Assembly (NCBI RefSeq): GCF_025527015.1
Contig: NZ_JAODIM010000043.1
Location: 1,116,001 to 1,180,000 of the forward strand
Reading direction: 5' to 3'
Origin: Winslowiella arboricola
Lineage (GTDB): Bacteria; Pseudomonadota; Gammaproteobacteria; Enterobacterales; Enterobacteriaceae
Length of the DNA stretch: 64,000 nucleotides
Shown here: positions 1-9,002 of the stretch, piece by piece
Layout: each line of letters starts with the position of its first letter
How positions within the stretch are numbered: position 1 is the stretch's first letter
Program-made: the position numbers and the translations under genes
Notes under the pieces: generated by a model
What the model was told of the DNA's origin: nothing
The model's database searches: none
What the model saw: only the letters and a program-made list of their open reading frames with translations

Positions 1-298
1 TCAGCATGCCCAGTGTCTTTTTAATTGCCATAATAACGCTATCTCCATTTTTAACAGAATTGTCAATTATCCACGATGTCGACAAGAAAGATCTGATTAT
101 TTATTCAGATGGTAAATACAGAGTCCCACACCCGGTAAAAACAGGATTATTGACCAGTAAGCGACAGGAATAAAAAAGCCGAAGCCATTCCAGGCTATCA
201 TCCGCACTATCCTTGAATTTACCCATACTGAGTTTAAAAGCCGGTGGTTAAAATACCTTTTTTCGCCGGTGAGACCAGGCGTAAACCGATCACGGCCC

Positions 299-514
299 TC
301 AGTTGTTGTCTTTTGCGGCATTTTGCGTCACGTAGTGTCTGGCCAGCAGATAGATATTTTTCAGCCGCTCACTGGAGGTCTGCGCACCCTTGAGCTGTAA
401 CGCCAGAATAATGTTGCGCACTTCAAGCGCCTGCCCGGTTTTAATCAGGTCAAACACCGCATTACCGATTACTGCACAAATTTCTTTATGGTCTTCTTTA
501 TATCTGTCGGGCAC
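299..514 (-). CDS. AriR/YmgB-like small regulatory protein, paralogue 1
   Basis: Small alpha-helical protein of 71 residues that fits the AriR/YmgB/YcgZ family (biofilm and acid-resistance connector proteins that act with BluR/RcsB-type signalling in E. coli). The helix pattern AVIGNAVFDLIKTGQ followed by RNIILALQL matches the family layout of two helices with a conserved G/N turn. The start is taken as GTG at 514 because a near-perfect Shine-Dalgarno (AAAGGAGGTGA) sits just upstream; the longer open frame has no such signal. It is transcribed opposite to the three other paralogues to its right. Family assignment is by pattern, function by analogy. Confidence 0.65.
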   Translation of the reverse strand: MPDRYKEDHKEICAVIGNAVFDLIKTGQALEVRNIILALQLKGAQTSSERLKNIYLLARHYVTQNAAKDNN

Positions 515-775
515 TTCACCTCCTTTCTGTGGCGATATACCCAGTATAACAGCTGTCAGAAATTTGCCAGTCGCGACGCCCTGAGACGTCCACAATTCGG
601 AACAAGTTGACTAATTGCATAAGAATTCAGCTTTTCAGCTAAGTGAATAGCACTTTTTGCCAAAAAAAACCTTCGCAGGCACAGCAATATTCTGTACATG
701 TTTTTGGAAACTGTATAACTTGATCCCCGGGAATTATTGGGCACATATTAATCTTTCACCGCTGAGGGCAGTGAC

Positions 776-1021
776 ATGCATCAGGATGGATATAACACTA
801 AAACAGATCAAGATATCGCCCACTATTTTAACGAGGCCACGCTGCCGTCTCAGCAGGAGACGCTGGGGCAGATTGTTGTGGAGATCCTGCGTTCGGGTAA
901 AAGTATCAATCGTAAGGCGATTTGCGCCAAATTGCTGACCCGCCTCGAGCTGTCCAGTAGTAAGGAGCAGGAAAAGCACTATCAGCAACTGATTGGCATG
1001 TTGTTTGGACGCAGAGACTAA
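776..1021 (+). CDS. AriR/YmgB family biofilm/acid-resistance regulator, paralogue 2
   Basis: 81-residue protein with the clearest AriR (YmgB) signature in the cluster: LGQIVVEILRSGKSINRKAICAKLLTRLEL followed by a short helix ending in LLFGR-like residues. E. coli AriR is 88 residues, dimerises through these helices, and is induced in biofilm and acid stress. It is first of three co-oriented paralogues (776-1779), with 124 bp to the next, so they may be separately or jointly transcribed. No membrane segment or signal peptide is visible. Family call is strong, cellular role is by analogy. Confidence 0.75.
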   Translation: MHQDGYNTKTDQDIAHYFNEATLPSQQETLGQIVVEILRSGKSINRKAICAKLLTRLELSSSKEQEKHYQQLIGMLFGRRD

Positions 1022-1145
1022 GTCATACGTTTTTATGCTAACCAGATATCTGGTATTTCTTTTACCCCTGACTGGACTGCACAGCCCGTTGAAGTCTCTG
1101 CCTCCTGCCCACTGCAGGATGCATTACTGATTCAGAGAAGCTGTT

Positions 1146-1439
1146 ATGACCAGAAGTGACGAAGAAAAACTAATCGATATTATGATGGGTGAAGCGGTGC
1201 TGGCGCTGATAAATGCAGGCGGAGCAATCAACAACGCTTCGCTGATCAAGCAACTGCAGACCATGGCGAAACAGGAGAGTGACCCTGCCAGGTGCCGGGC
1301 CTGTAAGCGCGCCATACATGAAGTGATCGGTAATATGCCGGAAAATCGTAAGCGGGTGACGCAGAAGATTCGTGACACCGACAATGTGGTGCATATTTTC
1401 ACCAACGAAGGGCCAGCTGACGGCTCGAGAAAACACTGA
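1146..1439 (+). CDS. AriR/YmgB-like small protein, paralogue 3
   Basis: 97-residue protein with the same helix layout as its neighbours: GEAVLALINAGGAINNASLIKQLQTMA near residues 15-42. The C-terminal half (CRACKRAIHEVIGNMPENRK) is longer than in AriR and holds two closely spaced cysteines. Most likely a diverged AriR/YmgB/YcgZ paralogue acting as a protein-protein connector. The ATG at 1146 is preceded by a weak purine stretch (agagaagctgtt). Assignment rests on pattern and position in the cluster. Confidence 0.6.
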   Translation: MTRSDEEKLIDIMMGEAVLALINAGGAINNASLIKQLQTMAKQESDPARCRACKRAIHEVIGNMPENRKRVTQKIRDTDNVVHIFTNEGPADGSRKH

Positions 1440-1524
1440 GCAGTCCCGGTAATTCTCTTCTATGCTTTACCCGAAAAATAGTGCCAGCTATTCAGCTGCC
1501 AGACCCATTTAAGAGGATACAACC

Positions 1525-1779
1525 ATGCAGGAGTTGTCGACGGAATCTCAGCTTTCTCAATATTTGAGTGAAGCCGGTGAGATTTATGCGTCCGAAGCAG
1601 AAGTTATCGGCGCCGTCATTAAGGAGATCGTTGCTTCCGGCAACCATGTCACCCATAAAGGTATTATTCTGAAGCTGATTGAAAAACTTGAAACCACCGC
1701 CGATGTGGTTACTCAGGATATTTACCGCCTTGCGCTTGAACTGATTGTCAGCCGCACACCCGATGATCCTGACTACTAG
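1525..1779 (+). CDS. AriR/YmgB-like small protein, paralogue 4
   Basis: 84-residue protein with the family core EAEVIGAVIKEIVASGNHVTHKGIILKLIEKLE, aligned in spacing with the gene at 776. A good ribosome site (AAGAGGA) lies before the ATG. Last of three co-oriented paralogues; it is followed by a hairpin at 1794-1819 and then by the convergent sad gene. Likely another connector protein in stress or biofilm signalling, by family analogy only. Confidence 0.65.
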   Translation: MQELSTESQLSQYLSEAGEIYASEAEVIGAVIKEIVASGNHVTHKGIILKLIEKLETTADVVTQDIYRLALELIVSRTPDDPDY

Positions 1780-1793
1780 CCTGCATCCTCCAT

Positions 1794-1819
1794 GCTGACC
1801 AGAGATCCCTCTGGTCAGC
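1794..1819. terminator. Hairpin between convergent genes
   Basis: Perfect 11-bp stem (GCTGACCAGAG with CTCTGGTCAGC, loop ATCC) between the fourth AriR-like gene and the end of sad. No long T run follows on either strand, so it is a possible weak bidirectional terminator or mRNA 3'-end hairpin. Confidence 0.5.
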
Positions 1820-1833
1820 TCACCCGTTAGCGC

Positions 1834-3225
1834 TTAGCCCTGACGGTTTTTCCATACGGTCTGAATATTACAGAACTCATGCAGTCCATACACTGACAGT
1901 TCACGTCCATAACCACTCTTCTTCACACCACCAAATGCCACGCGCGGGTCACTGGCGCTGTAGCCATTAATAAATACGCCGCCGCATTCGAGTCGGCAGG
2001 CTATTTCATTCGCCAGCGCTTCGTCTGCACTGTAGATAGTGGCAGACAGGCCAAAATCACTGTCATTAGCCAGCGTCACCGCATGATCGGCGTCACGCGC
2101 CACGGTCACCGCCGCTACCGGACCAAACAGCTCCTGGCGAAAAGCAGTCATATGCGGCTGGACGTTACCCAGCACCGTTGGCGCATAGAAGTTACCTTTG
2201 CCCGGTACTTTGTAACCGCCGGTCAGCAGTACTGCGCCTTCGGCCAGCGTTGCTTCTACCTGGCCATGCAGTTCATCGCGCAGATCGAAGCGGGCCATCG
2301 GGCCGACATAGTTATCCTCGTCATCTGGCGCACCGGTTTTCAGCGCCTCGACGGCAGCGACAAATTTCGCGGTGAACGCGTCGGCAATCGCTTCTTCAAT
2401 AATAAAGCGTTTTGCCGCGGCGCAGACCTGCCCGCTGTTCTGATAACGACCCGCGACTGCTGCTTTAACCGCCTGATCCAGATCGGCATCTTTCAGCACG
2501 ATAAAGGGATCGGAGCCGCCCAGTTCCAGCACCGATTTCTTCAGTGCCGCTCCGGCCTGAGCACCAATCGCCGCACCAGCCCTGACACTACCGGTAAAGG
2601 TTACTGCCGCCACGCGGTTGTCAGTAATCGCCTGGCTGACCCCTTCATTGCTGGCATTAATCACGGTAAACACCCCCTGCGGGAAGCCTGCCGCAGCCAC
2701 AATGCGCTGGATAAGATAAGCACTGCCCATCACATTTGGCGCATGTTTCAGCAGGTAACTGTTACCGGCCAGCATCACCGGCACTGCACTGCGCATTACC
2801 TGCCACAGCGGGAAATTCCACGGCATAACTGCCAGAACGGTGCCTAACGGACGAAATTCGGTTACCGCCTGATTGTCAGGAACCAGCGTCGGCCTGGTCG
2901 CCAGCATTGCCGGTCCGTGTTCTGCATACCAGTCGCAAAGGCTGGCGCTTTTTGCTACTTCCCCGCGAGCCTGCTTAATCGGCTTACCCATCTCCTGACT
3001 GATCAGCTGTGCCAGCTGTTCGAGGTTTTCACGTAACGCATTGCCCAGATCGCGCAGTTTATCCGCGCGTTGTGCGACGCTCTGCGCGCCCCACTGCTTG
3101 CCCGCGTTGTAACAAACGGCAATCGCCTGATCAACCTGGGCGGTGGTATCAAAGGGATAGTCAGCCAGTTTTTCCGCGCTGGCCGGATTGAGTGAAATGG
3201 CATGAGTCAGATGGCTAATGGTCAT
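1834..3225 (-). CDS. sad: NAD(P)-dependent succinate-semialdehyde dehydrogenase (Sad/YneI)
   Basis: Oxidises succinate semialdehyde to succinate in 4-aminobutyrate and related catabolism; cytosolic aldehyde dehydrogenase. 463 residues from the ATG at 3225, close to the 462 of E. coli Sad. Visible landmarks: MPWNFPLWQVMR, the TGSVRAG nucleotide loop, the catalytic Glu in ELGGSDPF, and the catalytic Cys in NSGQVCAAAKRF. The longer frame begins upstream, but MTISHLTHAISLNPAS matches the family N-terminus. A LysR gene lies divergently 102 bp away, the same arrangement as sad/yneJ in E. coli, so LysR control is likely. Confidence 0.93.
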   Translation of the reverse strand: MTISHLTHAISLNPASAEKLADYPFDTTAQVDQAIAVCYNAGKQWGAQSVAQRADKLRDLGNALRENLEQLAQLISQEMGKPIKQARGEVAKSASLCDWYAEHGPAMLATRPTLVPDNQAVTEFRPLGTVLAVMPWNFPLWQVMRSAVPVMLAGNSYLLKHAPNVMGSAYLIQRIVAAAGFPQGVFTVINASNEGVSQAITDNRVAAVTFTGSVRAGAAIGAQAGAALKKSVLELGGSDPFIVLKDADLDQAVKAAVAGRYQNSGQVCAAAKRFIIEEAIADAFTAKFVAAVEALKTGAPDDEDNYVGPMARFDLRDELHGQVEATLAEGAVLLTGGYKVPGKGNFYAPTVLGNVQPHMTAFRQELFGPVAAVTVARDADHAVTLANDSDFGLSATIYSADEALANEIACRLECGGVFINGYSASDPRVAFGGVKKSGYGRELSVYGLHEFCNIQTVWKNRQG

Positions 3226-3327
3226 AGTAATGTCCGTGGTCAATTTGCGTTGAGGGTATTCTGGACTTGTGAGGGCCATCAGAAAAGTGAATAATTGAGC
3301 TGCAACCTTTCACTAAATGAGAACGGC

Positions 3328-4191
3328 ATGAATCTTTCCCAACTTGAGATGTTTTCCGCGGTGGCTGAAACCGGTAGCGTGTCTGAAGCGGCGCGCAGGG
3401 TGCATCGGGTGCCGTCCAATGTCACCACCCGCATTCGCCAGCTGGAAGCTGATCTGGGAGTGGAACTGTTTATCCGCGAAAGCCAGCGTTTGCGACTGTC
3501 ACCTGCGGGCCACAGTTTGCTGCAGTACAGTAGTCAGATTCTCGCTCTGGTGGCTGAAGCCCGTCAGACGGTCACCGGGCAGCAGCCGCAGGGTATCTTT
3601 AGCCTGGGTTCGCTGGAGAGCACCGCCGCGGTACGGATCCCTGGCATCCTCGGCCAGTACCATCAGCGTTACCCGATGATACAACTGGATTTGAGTACCG
3701 GTCCGTCCGGCACCATGCTGGATGCGGTGCTGGCAGGCGATCTGTCAGCAGCTTTTATTGACGGACCGGTGATGCATCCGGCGATAGAAGGAATGCCGGT
3801 TTTTCTGGAAGAGATGGTGATTATTGCCCCTGCCGGTTCTGCGGTAGTTAACCGTGCGCGCGATGTGAGTGGTCATAATATTTATGCCTTCCGCGAGAAC
3901 TGCTCCTATCGCCGACACTTTGAAAACTGGTTCCTTGGCGATCAGGCCACACCGGGTAAAATATACGAGATGGAGTCCTATCACGGCATGCTGGCCTGCG
4001 TGATCGCTGGCGCCGGCATGGCGATGCTGCCGCGCAGCATGCTGGAGAGCATGCCTGGCCATGAACAGGTGACAATTTGCGTTCCTGATGAGAACTGGCG
4101 CTGGCTGAATACCTGGCTTATCTGGCGGCGTGGCGCCAAAACACCGCAGCTGGAGGCATTAATCAGGCTGTTGCCTGCTGAAAGAGAATAG
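3328..4191 (+). CDS. yneJ: LysR-family regulator, YneJ/PtrR-like
   Basis: 287-residue LysR-type regulator. The N-terminal winged helix ([38 protein letters not shown]...) is followed by a periplasmic-binding-like effector domain from about residue 90. The ATG at 3328 fits the family start better than the TTG at 3295. Divergent from sad, as yneJ is in E. coli, where it regulates sad in response to putrescine/4-aminobutyrate metabolism; the same target is inferred here. The 102-bp shared intergenic region should hold the operator. Confidence 0.85.
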   Translation: MNLSQLEMFSAVAETGSVSEAARRVHRVPSNVTTRIRQLEADLGVELFIRESQRLRLSPAGHSLLQYSSQILALVAEARQTVTGQQPQGIFSLGSLESTAAVRIPGILGQYHQRYPMIQLDLSTGPSGTMLDAVLAGDLSAAFIDGPVMHPAIEGMPVFLEEMVIIAPAGSAVVNRARDVSGHNIYAFRENCSYRRHFENWFLGDQATPGKIYEMESYHGMLACVIAGAGMAMLPRSMLESMPGHEQVTICVPDENWRWLNTWLIWRRGAKTPQLEALIRLLPAERE

Positions 4192-4296
4192 TGTTTAGCT
4201 AAGCGGGTTAAAGCTGGCATATCTGCTCAAGTCGCGACTGAGTGTAAAACCGCTATGGGTCCAGGGAAAACCTTCCTCCCTGGACTTTACTACAAA

Positions 4297-4551
4297 TTAT
4301 TTATAAATCACCGCAACGCCATAAAGCCTGTTCTCACCCCCTGCGGAGATAATACGGTAAGCGCTGGCGCCGCGCTCTTCCGCCTTCAGAGCCAGTCTGT
4401 TTTCGAGACCGGAAAGTGTGGTTGCTCCCGATGCTGAAATAGTTCCTATTTTAGTCAGACCTTCATCAGAATTTACGGCTCTTACGGCAAAAGAATTTAC
4501 TGAATAACTTCCTAAGATCAACAGTGGCAAAATGAATTTTTTCAAACGCAT
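4297..4551 (-). CDS. DUF1471 (YdgH/BhsA/McbA-type) small periplasmic protein
   Basis: 84 residues: Sec signal peptide (MRLKKFILPLLILGSYSVNSFA), then a single DUF1471 domain with the typical GLTKIGTISASGATTLSGLENRLALKAEERGASAYRIISAGGENRLYGVAVIYK-type pattern (G..I..SGA, A...GA..Y.I). Family members are exported, induced by stress, and affect biofilm or envelope permeability. Monocistronic; 408 bp of AT-rich DNA precedes it. Family call is strong, the specific role is unknown. Confidence 0.85.
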   Translation of the reverse strand: MRLKKFILPLLILGSYSVNSFAVRAVNSDEGLTKIGTISASGATTLSGLENRLALKAEERGASAYRIISAGGENRLYGVAVIYK

Positions 4552-4959
4552 ATTTACACCTCATTAAGTTAAACACGCCAGCCATATTGCTGACCGGGCT
4601 ACCTTAAGAGAAAAAAACTTACAGAAACCTTACCTGCTGGTCCGGCGATAAATATAATCGCCATTTCCTGTAAAGAGTAAAAATTACATTATCTTGATAT
4701 AAAAATTTATTCATTTTGTCGCGCTATTGATAATTCCAGCTCATTACGTGAGAAAGATATTCACCCCTTGCCGGGTTCTCATCGCGTGCCGACGAAGATG
4801 GCGTGGCTGCAAAATCGCAAACTGAATGTATAAGCATTCAGGCAAGAGTTTAAGGCACATTCGCTCAGCACTGGCGCTTTGTTCACACTATTCTGTAGTT
4901 TCTGCCAGGCTTAATAAGCACGCTATGAACCATATTGATTCGCGCCGCAAGGAGAACTA
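4552..4959. other. Intergenic region between divergent genes
   Basis: About 400 bp, AT-rich in its left half, between the DUF1471 gene and the YgiW/YdeI-type gene. It must hold both promoters. I see no convincing ORF or RNA gene; a purine-rich ribosome site (CAAGGAGAA) lies just before 4960. Confidence 0.5.
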
Positions 4960-5355
4960 ATGAAAAAATCGTTTCTGATCGCCTCATTAATCGCACTTAA
5001 TTTTTCGGTCGTCGCAGCAGAAACCGGCGGATTTAAAGCTGGCGATACACCGCCGCCGAAGCACGAGCAGGACGCGGGATATAAAGGCACGGAGGATACC
5101 CGTGAGAATACGGTTAACCGCATCCGTGATTTACGGGATGGCGCATGGGTCACTCTGGAAGGGAATATTATTAAGCAGCACCAGCAGGAGCGCTATGCTT
5201 TTCGTGATAAGACCGAAACCATTGACATCGTGGTTCCTCAGTCTGCATGGAAAGGTAAAGAGTTTGGCGCTGAGGATCTGGTGCGCATCAGTGGACGGGT
5301 GCATGGTCAGGGAAAGAGTACCATCATCAACGTCGAGCAGATCAGTGAACCTTGA
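4960..5355 (+). CDS. YgiW/YdeI family stress-tolerance OB-fold protein
   Basis: 131 residues with a signal peptide (cleavage near VVAA-ET) and an OB-fold of the bacterial OB-fold (BOF) family: IRDLRDGAWVTLEGNIIKQHQQERYAFRD, then V.ISG.VHGQG near the end. Periplasmic; homologues YgiW and YdeI protect against peroxide, cationic peptides or bile. A good Shine-Dalgarno precedes the ATG. The next gene, convergent, resembles ydeJ, which neighbours ydeI in E. coli. Confidence 0.85.
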   Translation: MKKSFLIASLIALNFSVVAAETGGFKAGDTPPPKHEQDAGYKGTEDTRENTVNRIRDLRDGAWVTLEGNIIKQHQQERYAFRDKTETIDIVVPQSAWKGKEFGAEDLVRISGRVHGQGKSTIINVEQISEP

Positions 5356-5374
5356 TACCCAGCACCCGGGCCAT

Positions 5375-5878
5375 TTAGCGAGTGGCCGCAAACGCTTGCA
5401 GTAACTGCGTTAACGTCTGGAGTGAGAACAGCGCGGCATCGCGAATCACCTGTTCACAATCGCCTTCGATTAAACGCACCGTACTGTACAGTTGCTGATG
5501 CGGCAGCTGCCATGCAAACCAGATTGTTCCTGCCGGTGTGCCATCTTCCCCGCCATCGGGGCCGGCATACCCACTGATCGCCAGGCTGACATCTTCGCCG
5601 GATAAAGCCAGCGCGCCCGTTGCCATTTCCCGCACCGCCGCTTCACTGACTGCGCTATCGATACGCAGAGTTCGTTCGGAGACGTTAAGCATTCGCTGCT
5701 TTGCGCTATTGGAATAGGTAACGATCCCAGTGGTAAAAAAATCGGCGCTGCCGTGGGTGGATCCCATCGTCATACTGACCAGACCTGAGGTGCACGATTC
5801 GGCCGTCGTCAGCTTCAATTCCAGCTTTAACAGGATATCGCCAAGCGCCTGTGCGGCGTCTGCAAGTTGTTTATCCAT
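5375..5878 (-). CDS. CinA C-terminal family amidohydrolase (PncC/YdeJ-like)
   Basis: 167-residue single-domain member of the CinA C-terminal family; relatives deamidate nicotinamide mononucleotide in the pyridine nucleotide salvage cycle. Motifs: LTTAESCTSGL near residue 25, GIVTYSNSAKQRML, AISGYAGPDGG, and GTIWFAW. The ATG at 5878 is chosen because GGAGGAGG lies six bases upstream. YdeJ paralogues differ from PncC in some active-site residues, so enzyme activity is likely but not certain. Convergent with the YdeI-like gene, the ends being only 19 bp apart. Confidence 0.8.
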   Translation of the reverse strand: MDKQLADAAQALGDILLKLELKLTTAESCTSGLVSMTMGSTHGSADFFTTGIVTYSNSAKQRMLNVSERTLRIDSAVSEAAVREMATGALALSGEDVSLAISGYAGPDGGEDGTPAGTIWFAWQLPHQQLYSTVRLIEGDCEQVIRDAALFSLQTLTQLLQAFAATR

Positions 5879-6043
5879 AGTCCCTCCTCCGGCGTGAACA
5901 ATAATATGCATAGTGTATGCCCTGAACGGCAGAATTCTCCACCTCTGCGCCAGCCTGCGATTATCGTTAAATCAATCTTCCGCCAGAATGTGACAATCAT
6001 CACATCTGTGCCAGGATTAAAATAAACAACAAGGAAGATATTG

Positions 6044-7861
6044 ATGAAAAATAAGCACTATCGATCCCCCGTCAGAAAGGACGGCTTTGCCGGGCTGGGC
6101 GACTATGCTGCGATTGGTGAAGGGCGTTCCGTTGCGCTGATTGCCCCGGATGGCGCAATTGACTGGTGGTGTGCGCCCAATCTCGATTCGCAGCCATTGT
6201 TTGATCGCATCCTTGATACGGCGATTGGCGGTTTTTTTCAGCTGGAGCCCAGCGAACCTTACAGCGTAACCCGTCACTATCGTGAGCAAAGCAATGTGCT
6301 GGAAACGCGGTTTGAAACGGAAAGCGGTTCAGTATTATTAACGGAATCGATTAACAGCACACTGGCTGGCAGGCTGCCATGGAGCGAACTGGCACGGCGC
6401 GTCGAAGGGCTGAAGGGGCATGTCGAACTCAATTTACGTCTGCGCTTTGGCACCGCCGCAGAAACGCGATCGCCGTGGATGGCGAATACCGCGCAGGGAA
6501 ATGTGTTTCATATCGCTGAGATGATGGCGATGCTGCGGACCAGCGATGATATTGAGATTACGCACTGTGAAGATGAACAGGTCACCGGCCTGCTCACCAC
6601 CGCGCCCGGTTCACGATCGCTGGTGGCACTGCTGGTAACGGAAAAAGAGCCGCTGGCGGTACCGGCGCTTACTGCAATTGATGAAAGAATTGAAACCAGC
6701 CATATTGCATGGTGCGACTGGGCAAAAAGCCTCAGCTATCAGGGACGTTATGCAACTCAGGTGATGCGTTCAGCGCTGGCGCTGAAATTTCTCTGGTACT
6801 CGCCGACTGGCGCACTGGCCGCCGCCGCCACAACTTCGCTGCCCGAGGGCATCGGTGGTGAAAAAAACTACGATTATCGCTATGCCTGGGTACGCGATGC
6901 CTGCCTGATCATTAAGGCGTTTGTCTATCTCGGTGCGCTTGAAGACTGTAAGGCGGCTTTTTCATGGCTGTCGAAAACCATTATTCGCCACGGGGTCAGG
7001 CTCCATGCCTGTTACACCCTTGAAGGCGAGGTGGTGCCAGAGGAGCGCTACCCGGATTTACAGGGTTATCAGCATTCGCAACCCGTTCGTGTCGGCAATA
7101 ATGCCCGCGATCAGCTGCAGCTGAGCATGTACGGCGATATGCTTGCCACCGCACAACTGTTTATTGAAGCCGGGCACATTCTCGATCTTGCCACTTCGCG
7201 TATGCTTGGCGAACTGGCTAACTGCTGCGCCGATCACTGGCGGCAGAAAGACTCCGGCATCTGGGAGCTGCCTGAAAACCAGCACTATACCCATTCTAAA
7301 ATGGCCTGCTGGCTGGCGCTTGATCGGGCAGTGGCAATGGCGAATGAACAACATATCGAACCTACGTGGGTGGGACGCTGGCAGCGGGAGCGTGATCGTA
7401 TTCGTGACTGGGTTGAAACCCACTGCTGGTCCGAAAGTAAACAGGCTTATCTCTTCTATCCCGGCAGCGAAGATAAGCTGGATGCTGCACTGGCGCTGGT
7501 TCACCATTATGGCAATGCAGTTAACCGGCAGCGCATGCTGGCCACCTTGCAGGCGATCATTGCCGATTTAGGACATGGCACGGCCATGCTTTATCGCTAC
7601 AGCAATGTGGAAAAAGAGGAGAGCACTTTTGTCGCCTGCGCGTTCTGGCTGGTAGAAGCTCTGGCCTCAATGGGTGAAGCAGCACAGGCCGAAACTCATA
7701 TGAAGGAAATTATTGAGACGCTGTGTGGGGAAGGCAATGTTGAGACATTTAACGAGATGTTTGATGTACGCACCAACAGCTGGCGCGGCAATATTCCGCA
7801 AGGGCTGAGCCACCTGGCGCTGATTTGCGCGTCTCAGGCGCTTACCGCGACGGAAAAGTAG
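6044..7861 (+). CDS. Glycoside hydrolase family 15 protein (glucoamylase/trehalase-like)
   Basis: 605-residue cytosolic enzyme. The N-terminal beta domain (GFAGLGDYAAIGEGRSVALIAPDGAIDWWCAPN) is followed by an (alpha/alpha)6 barrel. GH15 marks include YDYRYAWVRDA near residue 285, the GY.HSQPVRVGNNARDQLQLSMYGD block near 345, KMACWLALDRAV, and a C-terminal EESTFVACAFWLVEAL block with the likely catalytic Glu. Bacterial relatives hydrolyse alpha-glucosides such as trehalose or maltooligosaccharides. ATG at 6044 sits after AAGGAAG; a TTG one codon earlier is less likely. No neighbouring sugar genes, so the substrate is open. Confidence 0.85.
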   Translation: MKNKHYRSPVRKDGFAGLGDYAAIGEGRSVALIAPDGAIDWWCAPNLDSQPLFDRILDTAIGGFFQLEPSEPYSVTRHYREQSNVLETRFETESGSVLLTESINSTLAGRLPWSELARRVEGLKGHVELNLRLRFGTAAETRSPWMANTAQGNVFHIAEMMAMLRTSDDIEITHCEDEQVTGLLTTAPGSRSLVALLVTEKEPLAVPALTAIDERIETSHIAWCDWAKSLSYQGRYATQVMRSALALKFLWYSPTGALAAAATTSLPEGIGGEKNYDYRYAWVRDACLIIKAFVYLGALEDCKAAFSWLSKTIIRHGVRLHACYTLEGEVVPEERYPDLQGYQHSQPVRVGNNARDQLQLSMYGDMLATAQLFIEAGHILDLATSRMLGELANCCADHWRQKDSGIWELPENQHYTHSKMACWLALDRAVAMANEQHIEPTWVGRWQRERDRIRDWVETHCWSESKQAYLFYPGSEDKLDAALALVHHYGNAVNRQRMLATLQAIIADLGHGTAMLYRYSNVEKEESTFVACAFWLVEALASMGEAAQAETHMKEIIETLCGEGNVETFNEMFDVRTNSWRGNIPQGLSHLALICASQALTATEK

Positions 7862-8090
7862 TGCAGCCATTTTCTGCCAGGGCGCGGGGAGGTGAAAAAT
7901 GGCCATGTAACTCTTTTGCTTTTCCGCGGAATAGCCAGAATGCCCAGCTGTACTTGCTAAAAAATGATAACGAAGCGCTGTATTTTTATCATGCTGAATA
8001 TATTTTACTGGGCCGGATATAAATATACCCGCCACACCAGAAGTATAACGGGCATACAGTTGCCGACGGAATATTTAATTAATGCACAAG

Positions 8091-8258
8091 TTACGGTTTT
8101 TTACCGCTACTTTGCCCACCTTTCTTCCCTGCTTCGGAGGCTTTTTCGTGATCATTTTTAAATGAACCACTACTTTTCTGACCGCCTTTTTTACCGGCTT
8201 CTGATGCTTTTCCACGATCATCGGCAAAGTTTCCTGATCCACCACGATGTTCAGTCAT
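8091..8258 (-). CDS. KGG-motif stress-induced small protein (YciG-like)
   Basis: 55-residue hydrophilic protein missed by length filters. It starts MTEHRGGSGNFADDRGKASE and holds two near-identical KASEAGKKGGQ repeats (residues 17-27 and 39-49) joined by a KSSGSFKNDHE linker. This is the KGG repeat of YciG / plant LEA-like general stress proteins, usually under RpoS control and intrinsically disordered. A GAGGAA ribosome site precedes the ATG at 8258. The two repeats suggest an internal duplication. Confidence 0.85.
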   Translation of the reverse strand: MTEHRGGSGNFADDRGKASEAGKKGGQKSSGSFKNDHEKASEAGKKGGQSSGKKP

Positions 8259-8622
8259 AACATTTCCTCTACGTGCTTTAAATTACCACTCAGAATCATT
8301 TCTCAGTGGGCGTCTTGCTGTATAAAGCATGGCAGCAAAAGCAATATCCGCAAGTTTTTATCACTATTTAAAACCCCATATTCAGCGACATTCACAACAC
8401 CTTGAAATATCGGTAAATATCAATCAAAGCTGGTAATTGTCAATAAATAGTTACACCGACAGATATTTTATTGTTAATTTTGCAAAACGAAAACCATATA
8501 TTTAATTAAGAGAATAGTCTCGTTTTTTACACCTTGATTTATAAAATATTTTTTAATAAGCCCATTAATGGAAGGTTTTCGCGTTCTCATCTATCTTTAA
8601 AAAGTTCACATAAGGAGTAAAC
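8259..8622. other. AT-rich intergenic region
   Basis: Divergent promoter region between the KGG gene and the exported protein at 8623. Very AT-rich (8340-8580) with no ORF of note. A clear AAGGAG ribosome site lies at its right edge. I see no RNA gene. Confidence 0.5.
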
Positions 8623-8955
8623 ATGAGAAGTTCACTACTGCTAATTACCCTGCTTATCGCCGGGACCGCTACAGCTGAAGATCCACAACAACAGCCACAA
8701 GAAAACTACATTAGCCATCTGTGCAGCGCGGCGATTGATAAACCTGATGGATCCAGAGAGTTCTATCTGCAACAGATCAAGAATAGTTCGATGCGTGGCC
8801 AGTCCTCATCATCGCTGAATAAAACCGAATTCGATCAGGATATTGCGGAAAAAGTTATTGAAGGCTGGCAGTCACTCACTCCCGAACAGCGCCAGCAGGC
8901 CACTACCCCGAGCGGCTGCCAGCAAGCTCTTAATAAAAAGCTCAATGGCGCCTGA
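8623..8955 (+). CDS. Hypothetical exported protein
   Basis: 110 residues; signal peptide MRSSLLLITLLIAGTATA with cleavage before EDPQQQ. The mature part is hydrophilic with two cysteines (LCSAAID and GCQQAL) that could form a disulphide in the periplasm, and a helix EKVIEGWQSLTPEQRQQA. Start supported by AAGGAGTAAAC. I do not recognise the family. A hairpin (8949-8978) follows, shared with the convergent fetB. Confidence 0.6.
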   Translation: MRSSLLLITLLIAGTATAEDPQQQPQENYISHLCSAAIDKPDGSREFYLQQIKNSSMRGQSSSSLNKTEFDQDIAEKVIEGWQSLTPEQRQQATTPSGCQQALNKKLNGA

Positions 8956-8978
8956 ACAGGTTTTAAGCTGTTCAGGCG
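8949..8978. terminator. Bidirectional hairpin between convergent genes
   Basis: Perfect 11-bp stem CGCCTGAACAG/CTGTTCAGGCG with an 8-nt loop, overlapping the end of the gene at 8623 and just past the stop of fetB. Short T run only in the loop; likely a terminator for both genes. Confidence 0.55.
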
Positions 8979-9002
8979 AGCTGGCCGGGTTGCGAATATC
9001 CG

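Noticed and set aside
97..321. 74-residue frame on the minus strand with a hydrophobic stretch
   Set aside because: No ribosome site, overlaps the end of the first AriR-like gene, and no recognisable family.
2083..2847. 254-residue frame on the plus strand
   Set aside because: Antisense to the well-supported sad gene; composition is that of a shadow frame.
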